Origin: Asticcacaulis sp.
GTDB lineage: Bacteria > Pseudomonadota > Alphaproteobacteria > Caulobacterales > Caulobacteraceae
Length of the DNA: 64,000 bases
Assembly (NCBI GenBank): GCA_024707255.1
Contig: JANQAC010000002.1
Span: 1,482,001 to 1,546,000, forward strand
Direction: 5' to 3'
The notes under the pieces are model-generated. The model did no database searches. It was not told the DNA's origin and saw nothing but the letters and a program-made list of their open reading frames with translations. The stretch's first letter is position 1, and each line of letters opens with the position of its first letter. Both the position numbers and the translations under genes were made by a program. Positions 1-8,597 of the stretch are shown piece by piece.

Positions 1-1099
1 AGGTGTCATATTCTGGCCAGGCCCACAGACGTTTGCGGATTTCATCGCTGCGCAGGATGACGGCGCCGGGCGCCCGGCCGATTTGAGGTGCTTCCTGACG
101 AGCGCGCGTGCTTTTACCCGAACCTGACAGGCCGCCTATCGCCATCAGTTGTGCCGGCTGCATCTCCAGAAAGTCCTTCGCCGCCTTGAGATACATCCGG
201 GCCTTATCCATGCCGCCATTCAGATCGTGTGCCGAATTGGCGCTGACGTGACAGCGCACGGCCGCGCGCATCGACATATAAAGCGGCAGGCATTTCAGCC
301 CAGCATAGACGGCTGAGGCATCCCCTTCAAGGCGTGCCGCCTGCTCCAGCCAGATATTCAGCACCAGATTGGCCGCCGCCTCATGCCCCCTCACCCACAG
401 ATCCATCAGCAGGAAGGCCAGGTCATACAGCACGTCAATCTGGCTCAGGCGGTCATTGAATTCGATGCAGTCGAACAGGACGGGTTTACCATGCTCCATC
501 AGGATATTGCCAAGATGCAGATCTCCATGGCAATGGCGGACAAAGCCCCCTGCAAACCGCGCCTCTAAAGCTGGCGCCAGTTCGGCATAGACGGCCTGTA
601 TGGTCCGATCATAGACATCAACCAGATCAGCGCCCAGTTGTTCACGAAACAAGGCTATGTTTTCACGATTTGAATCAATTACATATTTTGTATTGCTGAC
701 GTGCTGCTTATCGCCGCATATCTCGGAGCCGGCATGAAAGCGGGCGATCAGTCGTCCCAGATCCCGCATCTGCCCCGGATCCGGCGTCCAGTCTGGTCGG
801 CTGGCACTTTGCGCCGCCAGCACACCGGCCGTATCGAAACGACGCATCACCAGAACGCTCTCTTCGGCGATTTCCTCGATACCAAGATAGATGTCCGCCG
901 CCAGGCGCTGATTGAAGCGCAGTTCCCGCAGCAAGGCTGTCCGGCGTTTTTCCGGCGTGGTGAAATCAAGAAAACCGTAATCGACACTTTTCTTGAGCTT
1001 GTAGGCCCGTTCACCCTTTAATACGACAGTCGCACACGAGGTTTCAATGACTTCGTCGGCGCCTTCACGGAGATAATCGAGAGCCTGACTTAACGACAC
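1..1099 (-). CDS. bifunctional APH-like phosphotransferase / P-loop ATP-binding protein (3' end outside window)
   Basis: Reading the minus strand from a GTG at 1099 gives an open frame of 366 codons that runs off the left edge, so the C-terminus is missing. An aminoglycoside-phosphotransferase-like fold is shown by HGDLHLGNIL near residue 192, followed by the FDCIEFND stretch. A Walker A loop, GLSGSGKST, begins near residue 320 and opens a second, kinase-like P-loop domain with the LRSDEIRKRLW motif. This two-domain order matches the COG2187/COG0645 proteins, whose substrate is unknown. The GTG is preceded by AGAGGGAAG about 8 bases upstream, a good ribosome binding site. It is divergent from the HAD gene at 1199. 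True antibiotic resistance is unlikely for this architecture. Confidence 0.8.
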   Translation of the reverse strand, partial: MSLSQALDYLREGADEVIETSCATVVLKGERAYKLKKSVDYGFLDFTTPEKRRTALLRELRFNQRLAADIYLGIEEIAEESVLVMRRFDTAGVLAAQSASRPDWTPDPGQMRDLGRLIARFHAGSEICGDKQHVSNTKYVIDSNRENIALFREQLGADLVDVYDRTIQAVYAELAPALEARFAGGFVRHCHGDLHLGNILMEHGKPVLFDCIEFNDRLSQIDVLYDLAFLLMDLWVRGHEAAANLVLNIWLEQAARLEGDASAVYAGLKCLPLYMSMRAAVRCHVSANSAHDLNGGMDKARMYLKAAKDFLEMQPAQLMAIGGLSGSGKSTRARQEAPQIGRAPGAVILRSDEIRKRLWAWPEYDT

Positions 1100-1198
1100 A
1101 AACCACTTCCCTCTGATCTATAATCGCCAAACCGGCTAAGCCGCTTTTGTCGTTCTGGCAAGCAGATTAGCCTTGACCTCCATAGCCTTGCCTACCAG

Positions 1199-1816
1199 AT
1201 GTCAGTCATGACGACGCCCGCCTCCCTGCCCGCCGATGTTAAGGCCATCATCTTCGATTGCGACGGCACCCTGGCCGATACCTTCGGCGCCCATTTCCGT
1301 GCTTTTCGTGACATTCTGGCGGACTATCAGGTCACTTTCGAGACGGAATTTTATCACGCCCGCCTGGGTCTGTCGCGCTATGAGTTGCTGGAGGAACTGA
1401 AGCAGGCGCAGGGCAAGCCCTTTGATGAACAGGTCGTCGCCAAGCGTAACACTGCGGCATTTCTGACGCATCTGCCAGCCATTCGGCCAATACCCTACAC
1501 GCGCGACGTTCTCCGCAGCCAATATGGACGGCTCAAGCTGGGTGTCGCCTCCGGAGGGCAGCGGCCCATTGTCGAAGCCACACTTAAAGCCATCGGCGTG
1601 GTCGATATGCTCGACACCATCGTGACCATCGAGGATACTGGTATGGGCAAGCCAGCCCCCGATCTTTACCTGTTGGCAGCGGAACGATTGAACGTCGCCC
1701 CCCGTTTCGTTCTGGCTTACGAAGACAGTGACGAAGGCATGGAAGCCGCGGAACGCGCCGGGATGCGTGTTATCGATATCCGACCATTTTACAGGACCGA
1801 TCCAGCCAGGTGGTAA
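1199..1816 (+). CDS. HAD-superfamily hydrolase, beta-phosphoglucomutase/CbbY-like
   Basis: A 205-residue protein with all the haloacid dehalogenase motifs: the nucleophile motif DCDGT at residues 20-24, the SGG motif II near residue 118, the GKPAPD lysine motif near 146 and the acidic EDSDEG motif III near 171. The helical cap inserted after motif I is typical of subfamily I, such as phosphoglycolate phosphatase or beta-phosphoglucomutase. The expected role is hydrolysis of a small cytoplasmic phosphate ester or a phosphosugar mutase reaction; the substrate cannot be read from sequence. A second ATG lies three codons in (1208), and neither start has a clear Shine-Dalgarno sequence. It converges with pdxH, whose stop is the next base. 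Confidence 0.88.
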   Translation: MSVMTTPASLPADVKAIIFDCDGTLADTFGAHFRAFRDILADYQVTFETEFYHARLGLSRYELLEELKQAQGKPFDEQVVAKRNTAAFLTHLPAIRPIPYTRDVLRSQYGRLKLGVASGGQRPIVEATLKAIGVVDMLDTIVTIEDTGMGKPAPDLYLLAAERLNVAPRFVLAYEDSDEGMEAAERAGMRVIDIRPFYRTDPARW

Positions 1817-2480
1817 TCAGGGATAGAGCCTGGTGCGCGACCAGTTGCCGCTGGTTGTCTCGCGGCGGAACTGAAGGCGGTCATGCAGACGAAAGGGCTT
1901 GTCGCGCCAGAACTCGATGCTGAGCGGCGCGACGCGAAAGCCGGTCCAGTGGGGCGGGCGATCGATCTTGCCCAGACCGAACTTCAGGCCGTATTCCGCC
2001 ACCTTCTTTTCCAGTGCGAACCGGTTCTCCAGCGGCCGTGACTGATCCGAGGCCCAGGCGCCGATCTGACTTTGCCGCGCACGGCTGTGGAAATAGGCAT
2101 CGGCCTCGGTATCACTCACCCGGCCGACGGCTCCACGGATACGCACCTGGCGACGCAGGGACTTCCAGTGAAACAGCAGAGCTGCTTTCGGATCTTGCAT
2201 CAGTTGCTGACCTTTTGCGCTCAAGGTATTGGTGTAGAAGACAAAACCAGCTTCATCGAAATCCTTCAACAGCACCATGCGCACATCGGGCAGGCCATCG
2301 GCATCGACTGTGGCGACCGCCATGGCGTTCGGGTCATTCGGTTCCTTCACGCCGGCGTCTTTCAACCATTGACCGAACAGGGCAAACGGTTCACCGGCAT
2401 CGATCTCGGCCTCATGCGCCGCATGGGCCTCGGCATATTCATCGGCGGAAGGGCTTGGCGGGATCAGCGAGATCGGTCAT
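1817..2480 (-). CDS. pdxH: pyridoxamine 5'-phosphate oxidase (frame break near the N-terminus)
   Basis: Oxidises pyridoxine/pyridoxamine 5'-phosphate to pyridoxal 5'-phosphate with FMN, in the B6 pathway. The body is intact from about 2450 to the stop at 1817, with [30 protein letters not shown] and a family-typical C-terminus ending RTRLYP. The continuous frame has no ATG or GTG before TTG 2365, yet good family-like sequence ([15 protein letters not shown]) lies upstream of it. An ATG at 2480 gives MTDLAD and joins that frame if one base is removed from the GGG run at 2460-2462; the 664-base span then becomes 221 codons, a normal length. I therefore place the start at 2480 and treat the break as a probable sequencing insertion. 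Divergent from the J-domain gene at 2567. Confidence 0.85.
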
Positions 2481-2566
2481 AGCGGCCTTAAGACTTTGAA
2501 AAGGATAATCAGGCATTAATTTCAGGATGCGGCGTTGAAAATCAGCGCCGCTCCATAGGTGTCAGA

Positions 2567-3361
2567 ATGGACTTCGGAGGCATGAACTTCAAGATGGCGG
2601 GGGTAAAAACAAGAGCCGAAGCGCTTGAAGCCCTAGGCCTGAAGGATATGGCGCCGGACGATGCCATCCGCTACGCCTTCCGCCAGCGCCTGAAGCAAGT
2701 TCATCCGGATCTGAACGGCGGCACGGACGCCCAGCTCAGGCGGCTGATCCTGGCGCGGGATATGCTGACATCCGACACTAATGCACCTTTAAAACAGACA
2801 GATTTTCCTCAACAATTCGACAGGAACGAGCATCGGTCTCATGGCGCCAGACCTCTGCATATCAGCCTGCATCAAGCCCTTTTCGGCGGCAGCGTTTCGA
2901 CGGATGTTCCGGCGTTGGAATTTGCCGAGGCGGACGCCCCCCTGGCCTCTTTGATCGAAACCAGACGTATGTACATTGTCCTGCCGCCGGGCTTGAGGGA
3001 CGACACTGTAGTCAGCCTGACCTGTAACGCCTCACCCGGACAAAGGCTTTTCTGCATCCATATCGAAGCAGGTGATGAGTGCCGCGTCTGGGGCAACGAT
3101 ATCTGGATGACAGCCACGATCGAAAGCCGCTTTTTACGCAGCGGCGGCCAGACAATCATCGATACACCGCATGGGCCGCGACATATCAATATTGCCGCCC
3201 GCACACCATCAGGTGCCAGCCTTTGCCTGAAGGGCCAGGGGCTGCCGGCCACCGACACGGCGCCTGCCGGCGACCTGCATATCCGGCTGGAGTCCTGCGC
3301 CGATACTATGCGCCCGGCGGGTCACGTCCTCACCGATTTCCGCCAGCGTTGGGCGTCATAA
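2567..3361 (+). CDS. J-domain protein with DnaJ-type C-terminal domain (no zinc finger)
   Basis: A 264-residue co-chaperone-like protein. Residues about 18-75 form a J domain with the essential HPD tripeptide at 46-48, which in this family stimulates DnaK ATP hydrolysis. No Gly/Phe-rich linker and no CxxCxGxG zinc repeats are present; after a short charged linker the protein resembles the CbpA/DnaJ client-binding beta domains (HISLHQALFGG, YIVLPPGLRDD, LKGQGLP, GDLHIRL). It is therefore class B-like and compact. It is divergently transcribed from pdxH with 86 bases between the starts. ATG 2567 has AGGTG eight bases upstream; ATG 2582 and ATG 2594 are alternatives. The client is unknown. Confidence 0.8.
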   Translation: MDFGGMNFKMAGVKTRAEALEALGLKDMAPDDAIRYAFRQRLKQVHPDLNGGTDAQLRRLILARDMLTSDTNAPLKQTDFPQQFDRNEHRSHGARPLHISLHQALFGGSVSTDVPALEFAEADAPLASLIETRRMYIVLPPGLRDDTVVSLTCNASPGQRLFCIHIEAGDECRVWGNDIWMTATIESRFLRSGGQTIIDTPHGPRHINIAARTPSGASLCLKGQGLPATDTAPAGDLHIRLESCADTMRPAGHVLTDFRQRWAS

Positions 3362-3434
3362 TCTAAAACAAAATGCGATTTTCCCGCGCCCCTCACCTGT
3401 GCCATGACGACGGCAAATAAACGGGGATCCGCAC

Positions 3435-4160
3435 ATGGCACTCAGTTACGACACTTTCAGTCCATCGCTTGGCATCCGCCAGGATGCCTTTGGCAACCCC
3501 ATTGGCAAGGCTGTGGAGGGTTGGCAGGGCTGCACCCGATTGCCAGATACGGAACTCCTCGGACGGACCTGCCGGCTGGAGCCTTATGATATTGCTCATG
3601 CCGAAGGACTTTACAGCGCCTATGTCGAGGATGACGGCCGCATGTGGAGCTACCTGCCCTATGGCCCGTTTGACAGCGCCCAGGCCGTCAACGAAAGTAT
3701 CCAGGACTGGCAGAAAAACAGAGGCTTACATACTTTTGTTATTATGAAGAATGAGCAGCCGGTCGGCCATGCCAGCTTTATGCGTTATGATTTGACGCAC
3801 GGCAGCGTTGAGGTTGGCGGCGTCACCTTTTCACCGGCCCTGCAACACTCGACCGCAGCGACCGAAGCCATGTATCTGATGATGAAGCACGCTTTCGATC
3901 AGGGCTATCGCCGCTACGAGTGGAAATGCAACCAACTCAACATACCATCGAGCCTCGCAGCTTTGCGACTGGGCTTCAGCTTCGAGGGCGTCTTCCGCAA
4001 TCATCAGGTGGCACGTGAAGGTCGGCGCGATACGGCATGGTACTCCGTCATTGCAGAGGAATGGCCTCAGGTCCGCGCGCGCCTCGAAGCCTGGCTTGAT
4101 CCGGCCAATTTCGATGCGGATGGCATACAGCGTCAAGCCCTGAGCGCTATTCCGCTTTAA
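3435..4160 (+). CDS. GNAT-family acetyltransferase (RimJ/RimL-like)
   Basis: A 241-residue protein of the GNAT_3/RimJ-RimL type. Features seen are the early LLGRTCRLEPYDIAHAEGLY strand-helix, a central VGHASFMRYD strand, the VEVGGVTFSPALQ segment and a later helix with NIPSSLAALRLGFSFEG, the usual acetyl-CoA-side motif with the adjacent FRNHQVAREGRRDTAWYSV strand. Proteins of this sort transfer acetyl groups to N-terminal amines or small amines; the acceptor is unknown. The start has GGGGAT eight bases upstream. It converges with the symporter gene, overlapping it by four bases at the stops. Confidence 0.85.
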   Translation: MALSYDTFSPSLGIRQDAFGNPIGKAVEGWQGCTRLPDTELLGRTCRLEPYDIAHAEGLYSAYVEDDGRMWSYLPYGPFDSAQAVNESIQDWQKNRGLHTFVIMKNEQPVGHASFMRYDLTHGSVEVGGVTFSPALQHSTAATEAMYLMMKHAFDQGYRRYEWKCNQLNIPSSLAALRLGFSFEGVFRNHQVAREGRRDTAWYSVIAEEWPQVRARLEAWLDPANFDADGIQRQALSAIPL

Positions 4161-5428
4161 ATCTCAGCCGCCGAAACCGCAGCCGGCGGCTTTGTCAACA
4201 GAGGCGAGTCCTTTTCGATCATGCCGTTTTCGCGCGCCACCAGAGTCGGCACCAGAATCTGGCTGGTGACGTTTGTCGCCGTGCGCATCATATCGAGGAT
4301 GCGGTCGATCGCCGCCAGAATCGCCAGACCTTCCAGCGGCAGGCCGGCCGTGGAAAGCGTCACCGTCAGCATGACCGTCGCCACACCGGGCACGCCGGCT
4401 GTGGCCAGAGACCCTAGAATCGAGGCCAGGGCGATCAGCAAATAGTGCTCCGGCGTCAGTACAATATGGAAATAGTTGGCGATGAAGATCGAGGAAATCG
4501 CCGGATAGATGGCGCCGCAACCGTCCATCTTCATATTGGCGCCGAGCGGCAGGGCAAAACCGGCATAGGACTTCGGCAGTTTCAGATTTTCTGTCGCCAC
4601 AGCCAGGGAAACCGGCAAGGTGCCGATCGAGGAACAGGTGAAGAAAGCCGTCTGCTGGGCGGTGAAAATACCCTTGTAAAAACCCGTCACTCGCAGGCCA
4701 TGCAGTTTGAGCAGGATCGGGTAAACGACAAAGATTTCGGTCAGACAACCAAGATAGATCAGGCCGATATAGGGAATCAGCGGCTTGAGTGCCTCCAGGC
4801 CGTAGCTCGCCACCACGGAGCCGATCAGGCCGAACACCCCGATTGGCGTTAGCTGGATGATCCAGCGCGTCAGCTTGAACATGACCTGAGAGCCCTGCTC
4901 AATTAAATCCGACAAGCCCTTGGTTTTTTGACCTAAAGCGCCGAGAGCCGCGCCTACCAGTATGGCGAAGAAGACGATGCTGAGTATCTTGCCGTCAGCA
5001 AAGCTCTTGAAGATGTTCGATGGCACGATACCGGTGATGACCTCGACCGGGCCAGGGATCGGATCGTGCGCCTCGACGACCAGCGGCAGACCGGCCAGGC
5101 CCGCACCCGGCTGAAAATAGATGCCGATGACCAGCCCGACTGAAACGGCGATGGCCGAGGTGACCATGAACCAGATGATGGTCTGGGCGCCCAACTTGAC
5201 CGCGCGGCCGCCAGTCCCCTCATCGCCATGCCCCAGGCGTGCGATGGAAGCGGCGATAGTGAAAAAGACCAGCGGCGCCACCAGCATCTTGATGGCGCGG
5301 ATAAAGGTATCGCCGATCGGATTGAGAAAGGGCAAGGCGTCCTTGCCCCAGTACAGCGCCACACCGATACCCACCACGAAGGCGACCAGAGTTTTCAGCC
5401 AGAACGGAATTTTACCAAGCCAAGCCAT
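4157..5428 (-). CDS. dicarboxylate/amino acid:cation symporter (DAACS family)
   Basis: A 423-residue integral membrane carrier of the GltP/DctA family, which imports C4-dicarboxylates or acidic amino acids with Na+ or H+. Visible family signatures are the hairpin-1 serine motif SSIGTLP near residue 265 and the MDGCGAIYPA motif near residue 305, together with about eight long hydrophobic segments. I chose ATG 5428 (MAWLGKIPFW) because it begins directly at the first membrane segment; the frame extends upstream to 5491 but the extra residues are polar and not family-like. It is divergent from aroC, whose start is 129 bases away. Substrate specificity cannot be assigned. Confidence 0.88.
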   Translation of the reverse strand: MAWLGKIPFWLKTLVAFVVGIGVALYWGKDALPFLNPIGDTFIRAIKMLVAPLVFFTIAASIARLGHGDEGTGGRAVKLGAQTIIWFMVTSAIAVSVGLVIGIYFQPGAGLAGLPLVVEAHDPIPGPVEVITGIVPSNIFKSFADGKILSIVFFAILVGAALGALGQKTKGLSDLIEQGSQVMFKLTRWIIQLTPIGVFGLIGSVVASYGLEALKPLIPYIGLIYLGCLTEIFVVYPILLKLHGLRVTGFYKGIFTAQQTAFFTCSSIGTLPVSLAVATENLKLPKSYAGFALPLGANMKMDGCGAIYPAISSIFIANYFHIVLTPEHYLLIALASILGSLATAGVPGVATVMLTVTLSTAGLPLEGLAILAAIDRILDMMRTATNVTSQILVPTLVARENGMIEKDSPLLTKPPAAVSAAEI

Positions 5429-5556
5429 AACAATACTTTCAGTCGTAACCAATTGACTGATATATGGGCGTACATTCAAACCTTTACACACTAAAAAAAT
5501 TGCACGGTCAGTTAAACGCGGCTAAAGCCAGTGGGAAATCTACAGGCTGCAATTCC

Positions 5557-6663
5557 ATGTCTCACAATACCTTCGGTCATCTCTTCCGTGTCACCACCTG
5601 GGGCGAAAGCCATGGTCCGGCGCTTGGCTGCGTCATCGATGGTTGCCCGCCGGGAATCGCCCTGTCGGAGGACGATATCCAGTGGGCCATGGATCGCCGC
5701 AAGCCGGGCGGTTCGCGTTTCGTCACCCAGCGCCGCGAAGCCGATGAGGCAAAAATCCTCTCCGGCGTTTTCGAAGGCGTCACCACAGGCACACCGATCT
5801 CGATCCTGATCGAGAACACGGACCAGCGCTCGAAGGATTATGGCGACATCGCCAAACAGTTCCGCCCCGGTCATGCCGACTACACCTATTTCGCCAAGTA
5901 CGGCGTGCGCGACTATCGCGGCGGCGGCCGGTCCTCCGCCCGTGAAACGGCCGCACGCGTGGCCGCCGGCGCCGTGGCGCTGAAAGTATTACAGGTATTG
6001 GTCGGTGAACAGGTCAAGGTGCGCGGGGCCTTATCACAACTCGGCATCCACAAGGCGGCGCGCGGCAACTGGGATTGGGAAGAGGTCGGCAACAATCCCT
6101 TCTTCTGCCCTGACCCCGCCTCGGTGACGCTGTGGGAAGACTATCTCGACGGCATCCGCAAGGCCGGCTCCTCCATCGGCGCCGTGGTCGAGGTCGAGGC
6201 CGAAGGCATCCCCGCCGGCTGGGGTGCCCCGATCTACGGCAAGCTCGATTCCGAACTGGCTTCGGCCCTGATGAGCATCAATGCCTGCAAGGGCGTCGAG
6301 ATCGGCGAAGGCTTCGGCGCGGCCGAACTTTCGGGCGAGGAAAACGCCGATGAAATGCGCATGGGGCCAGACGGCCCTGAGTTCAAGTCCAACCATGCCG
6401 GCGGTATCCTAGGCGGCATTTCCACCGGCCAGACGGTTGTGGCGCGCATGGCGCTGAAGCCGACCTCATCCATTCTGACCAGGCGCGAAAGCATCGATGT
6501 CAAAGGCAACGAAGTCGAACTGATCACCAAGGGACGTCATGACCCCTGCGTGGGCATCCGCGCCGTGCCAGTGGCCGAAGCCATGATGTCCTGCGTGCTG
6601 CTCGATGCTTACCTCAGGCATCGCGGCCAGACGGGCGATGGCCCGCATCGGGTGGGCGCCTGA
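5557..6663 (+). CDS. aroC: chorismate synthase
   Basis: Catalyses loss of phosphate from 5-enolpyruvylshikimate-3-phosphate to give chorismate, the last step of the shikimate pathway, using reduced FMN. The 368-residue protein shows all three family signatures: [14 protein letters not shown] near residue 15, [14 protein letters not shown] near residue 105 with the [12 protein letters not shown] motif shortly after, and [13 protein letters not shown] near the C-terminus. ATG 5557 ([15 protein letters not shown]) is the family start; the open frame extends back to 5464 but that stretch is not conserved. It stands alone, divergent from the symporter and followed 65 bases later by the pirin gene. 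Confidence 0.96.
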   Translation: MSHNTFGHLFRVTTWGESHGPALGCVIDGCPPGIALSEDDIQWAMDRRKPGGSRFVTQRREADEAKILSGVFEGVTTGTPISILIENTDQRSKDYGDIAKQFRPGHADYTYFAKYGVRDYRGGGRSSARETAARVAAGAVALKVLQVLVGEQVKVRGALSQLGIHKAARGNWDWEEVGNNPFFCPDPASVTLWEDYLDGIRKAGSSIGAVVEVEAEGIPAGWGAPIYGKLDSELASALMSINACKGVEIGEGFGAAELSGEENADEMRMGPDGPEFKSNHAGGILGGISTGQTVVARMALKPTSSILTRRESIDVKGNEVELITKGRHDPCVGIRAVPVAEAMMSCVLLDAYLRHRGQTGDGPHRVGA

Positions 6664-6727
6664 GCCTATTGTAATTGTAAAAGTTACATTTATATATCGG
6701 GTCACAGTTCAAGAGGGAGCGTTTCTC

Positions 6728-7441
6728 ATGATCGACAAAAGACCTTACAATCAACTCGGCGGCGCCAACCACGGCTGGCTGAATGCCAAGCACCATTTCT
6801 CGTTCGCCTCCTATTATGATCCGGCCAAGATGGGCTGGGGCAGCTTGCGCGTCTGGAACGACGACGAGATCAAGTCACAGACCGGTTTCCCCCCGCATCC
6901 GCACAATGACATGGAAATCATCACCTATGTCCGCGAAGGCGCCATTACCCACCAGGATTCCCTTGGTAACAAGGGACGCACGGAAGCAGGTGATGTCCAG
7001 GTCATGTCGGCCGGCACAGGCATCCGCCACTCGGAATATAATCTGGAAAACGAAACCACCAAGATCTTCCAGATCTGGGTCGAGCCCAGCGTGCGTGGCG
7101 AGCCGCCTGCCTGGGGCGCCAAGCCCTTCCCCAAGGGAGACCGCGCCGGCAAATTCGTTACCCTGGCCTCCGGTTTCAAAGGTGATGAAGACGCTCTGCT
7201 GATCCGCACGCCGGCCCGCCTGCTGGGCGCCACCCTGCTGAAGGACCAATCCGAATCCTATACGCCGGTGGAAGCCCCCGAAGGCCAGACGCGCCATCTT
7301 TATCTGGTGGTGGCGCGCGGCAAGGTCAGCGTCAACGGCGTCGAACTTGATGAACGCGACGGTGCCGCCATAAAGGATGAAGCCACGCTCGACATCCGGG
7401 CGCTGGAAGACGCCGAGGTCGTGCTGCTCGACGCCGCATAA
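6728..7441 (+). CDS. pirin family protein (YhaK/YhhW type)
   Basis: A 237-residue bicupin. The N-terminal cupin carries the metal-binding pattern PPHPHNDMEIITYV with histidines near residues 57 and 59, followed by GAITHQDSLGN and the GTGIRHSEYN segment, which together bind Fe(II) in characterised pirins. Some relatives act as quercetin 2,3-dioxygenases; the cellular role is generally unclear. The start at 6728 is supported by AGAGGGAGC about 8 bases upstream; the longer open frame back to 6605 overlaps aroC and is not family-like. A second, divergent pirin lies at 42746-43636. Confidence 0.9.
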   Translation: MIDKRPYNQLGGANHGWLNAKHHFSFASYYDPAKMGWGSLRVWNDDEIKSQTGFPPHPHNDMEIITYVREGAITHQDSLGNKGRTEAGDVQVMSAGTGIRHSEYNLENETTKIFQIWVEPSVRGEPPAWGAKPFPKGDRAGKFVTLASGFKGDEDALLIRTPARLLGATLLKDQSESYTPVEAPEGQTRHLYLVVARGKVSVNGVELDERDGAAIKDEATLDIRALEDAEVVLLDAA

Positions 7442-7455
7442 TCAACCTTGATCAG

Positions 7456-7489
7456 CCTCCGGAAGGTGCTAACCTGCACCTTCCGGAGG
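7456..7489 (+). promoter_or_regulatory. perfect 14-bp hairpin whose 3' arm contains the ribosome binding site
   Basis: CCTCCGGAAGGTGC (7456-7469) and its exact reverse complement GCACCTTCCGGAGG (7476-7489) flank a 6-base loop. The last five bases, GGAGG, form the Shine-Dalgarno sequence of the lipoprotein gene starting at 7496. The hairpin begins 14 bases after the pirin stop and is not followed by a T run, so it fits a translation-blocking stem better than an intrinsic terminator. The function is inferred from geometry. Confidence 0.6.
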
Positions 7490-7495
7490 TATTTC

Positions 7496-7963
7496 ATGCA
7501 TACTCCCCCTTTTGTTGCTGTTTCATTTCTGGCTTTAGCTGCCTGCTCTCCGGCGCATAAGGCGGAAGTCGCCAGCGCCGAATCAGCCGCCGGCTCCGCC
7601 GTCATGTCGGCTATTACACCGCCTCCCGGCAGCCAGGCTCATATACTGGGCGGTGTCGATCTCAACAAATCCATCACCTTGGTGGGCACTGAGCCTTTCT
7701 GGAACATCCTGTTCGGTGATGGCCGCCTGGTCTTTTCCAGCCCGGATTCGCATCTTGGCCGCACGGTGTCGGCACCATTCATCCTGAATAAGGACGGCGC
7801 CGAATGGCATGACCAGGATATGGATATTTATCTGACACCGGTACGCTGCTCGGATGGTATGAGCGACCGCAGCTATCCGCTGAAAGCCGTTGTGCATATC
7901 GGCGAAACCGTCCTGAAAGGCTGCGCCAACAACACATCGCGCCTGCCCCAGAACCGTCCCTGA
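7496..7963 (+). CDS. lipoprotein of the COG3650-like family
   Basis: A 155-residue protein with a short hydrophobic signal peptide and a lipobox LALAAC, so it should be lipidated at the cysteine near residue 17 and anchored in the periplasm. The mature domain has the pattern GTEPFWNI, then a central FSSPD segment and C-terminal RCSDGMSDRSYP...LKGCA with paired cysteines, as in COG3650-type lipoproteins related to small envelope inhibitors. ATG 7496 is chosen because GGAGG lies at 7485-7489 and the signal peptide starts there; the frame extends back to 7448 without a signal. Translation may be controlled by the hairpin just upstream. Function unknown. Confidence 0.8.
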   Translation: MHTPPFVAVSFLALAACSPAHKAEVASAESAAGSAVMSAITPPPGSQAHILGGVDLNKSITLVGTEPFWNILFGDGRLVFSSPDSHLGRTVSAPFILNKDGAEWHDQDMDIYLTPVRCSDGMSDRSYPLKAVVHIGETVLKGCANNTSRLPQNRP

Positions 7964-7964
7964 G

Positions 7965-8597
7965 TTACTTCAATCCGACCAGTTTGTGCGTCTGGATGCT
8001 CATGCGCCATTGCGGGTGCGTCAGGCAGTAATCGATCACCGCCTGGGTATTAGCGGCCTGCTGCGGATCGTCCTTCGGCTGGAGATAATAGCGCTCGAAA
8101 TCCAGGGTCAGAAATTCGGCCGGGTTGACACCTTCTTGCGGCCAGACCAGTTTCAGCTCCTGACCTTGGGTTTGATGCAGGCGGTTGTCCGCCTTGGGGC
8201 TGACACAGATCCAGTCAATTCCCTCCGGCACTTTCAGGGTGCCATTGGTCTCGACGGCGATAAAATAGCCCGCCGCCTTGACTGCCCGGATCAGGTCTTC
8301 ATCCAGTTGCAGCAGAGGCTCACCGCCAGTGAATACCACAGCCTTATCGGCGGAACGCCCCTCCCCCAGACAGCATCCAGCGCTGTCACGACATCGGCAG
8401 GTGTTGCGAATTTGCCGCCATTTTCACCGTCGGTGCCGACAAAATCCGTATCGCAGAAGGTGCAGGCGGCGGTCGTCCGGTCCTGTTCTCGGCCGCTCCA
8501 CAGATTGCAGCCGGCAAAACGCGCGAAGACATTGACGCGACCAGCTTGCCCCCCCCTCGCCTTGCAGGGTCAGAAAGATTTCCTTGAAACTATACAT
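7965..8597 (-). CDS. queE: 7-carboxy-7-deazaguanine synthase (two compensating frame breaks)
   Basis: Radical SAM enzyme converting 6-carboxy-tetrahydropterin to 7-carboxy-7-deazaguanine for queuosine. ATG 8597 overlaps the queC stop by one base (TGATG). The first 16 codons (MYSFKEIFLTLQGEG) are in frame 0; the next part, containing GCNLW and the CX14CX2C cluster motif ending CTFCDTDF, is in a shifted frame; from VVFTGGEPLLQ to KLVGLK the frame returns. One extra C in the C8 run at 8549-8556 and one missing base in the C runs at 8358-8367 explain this, and the span of 633 bases then equals 211 codons, a normal length. I regard both as likely sequencing errors; true decay is possible but less likely because every motif is intact. 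Confidence 0.85.
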
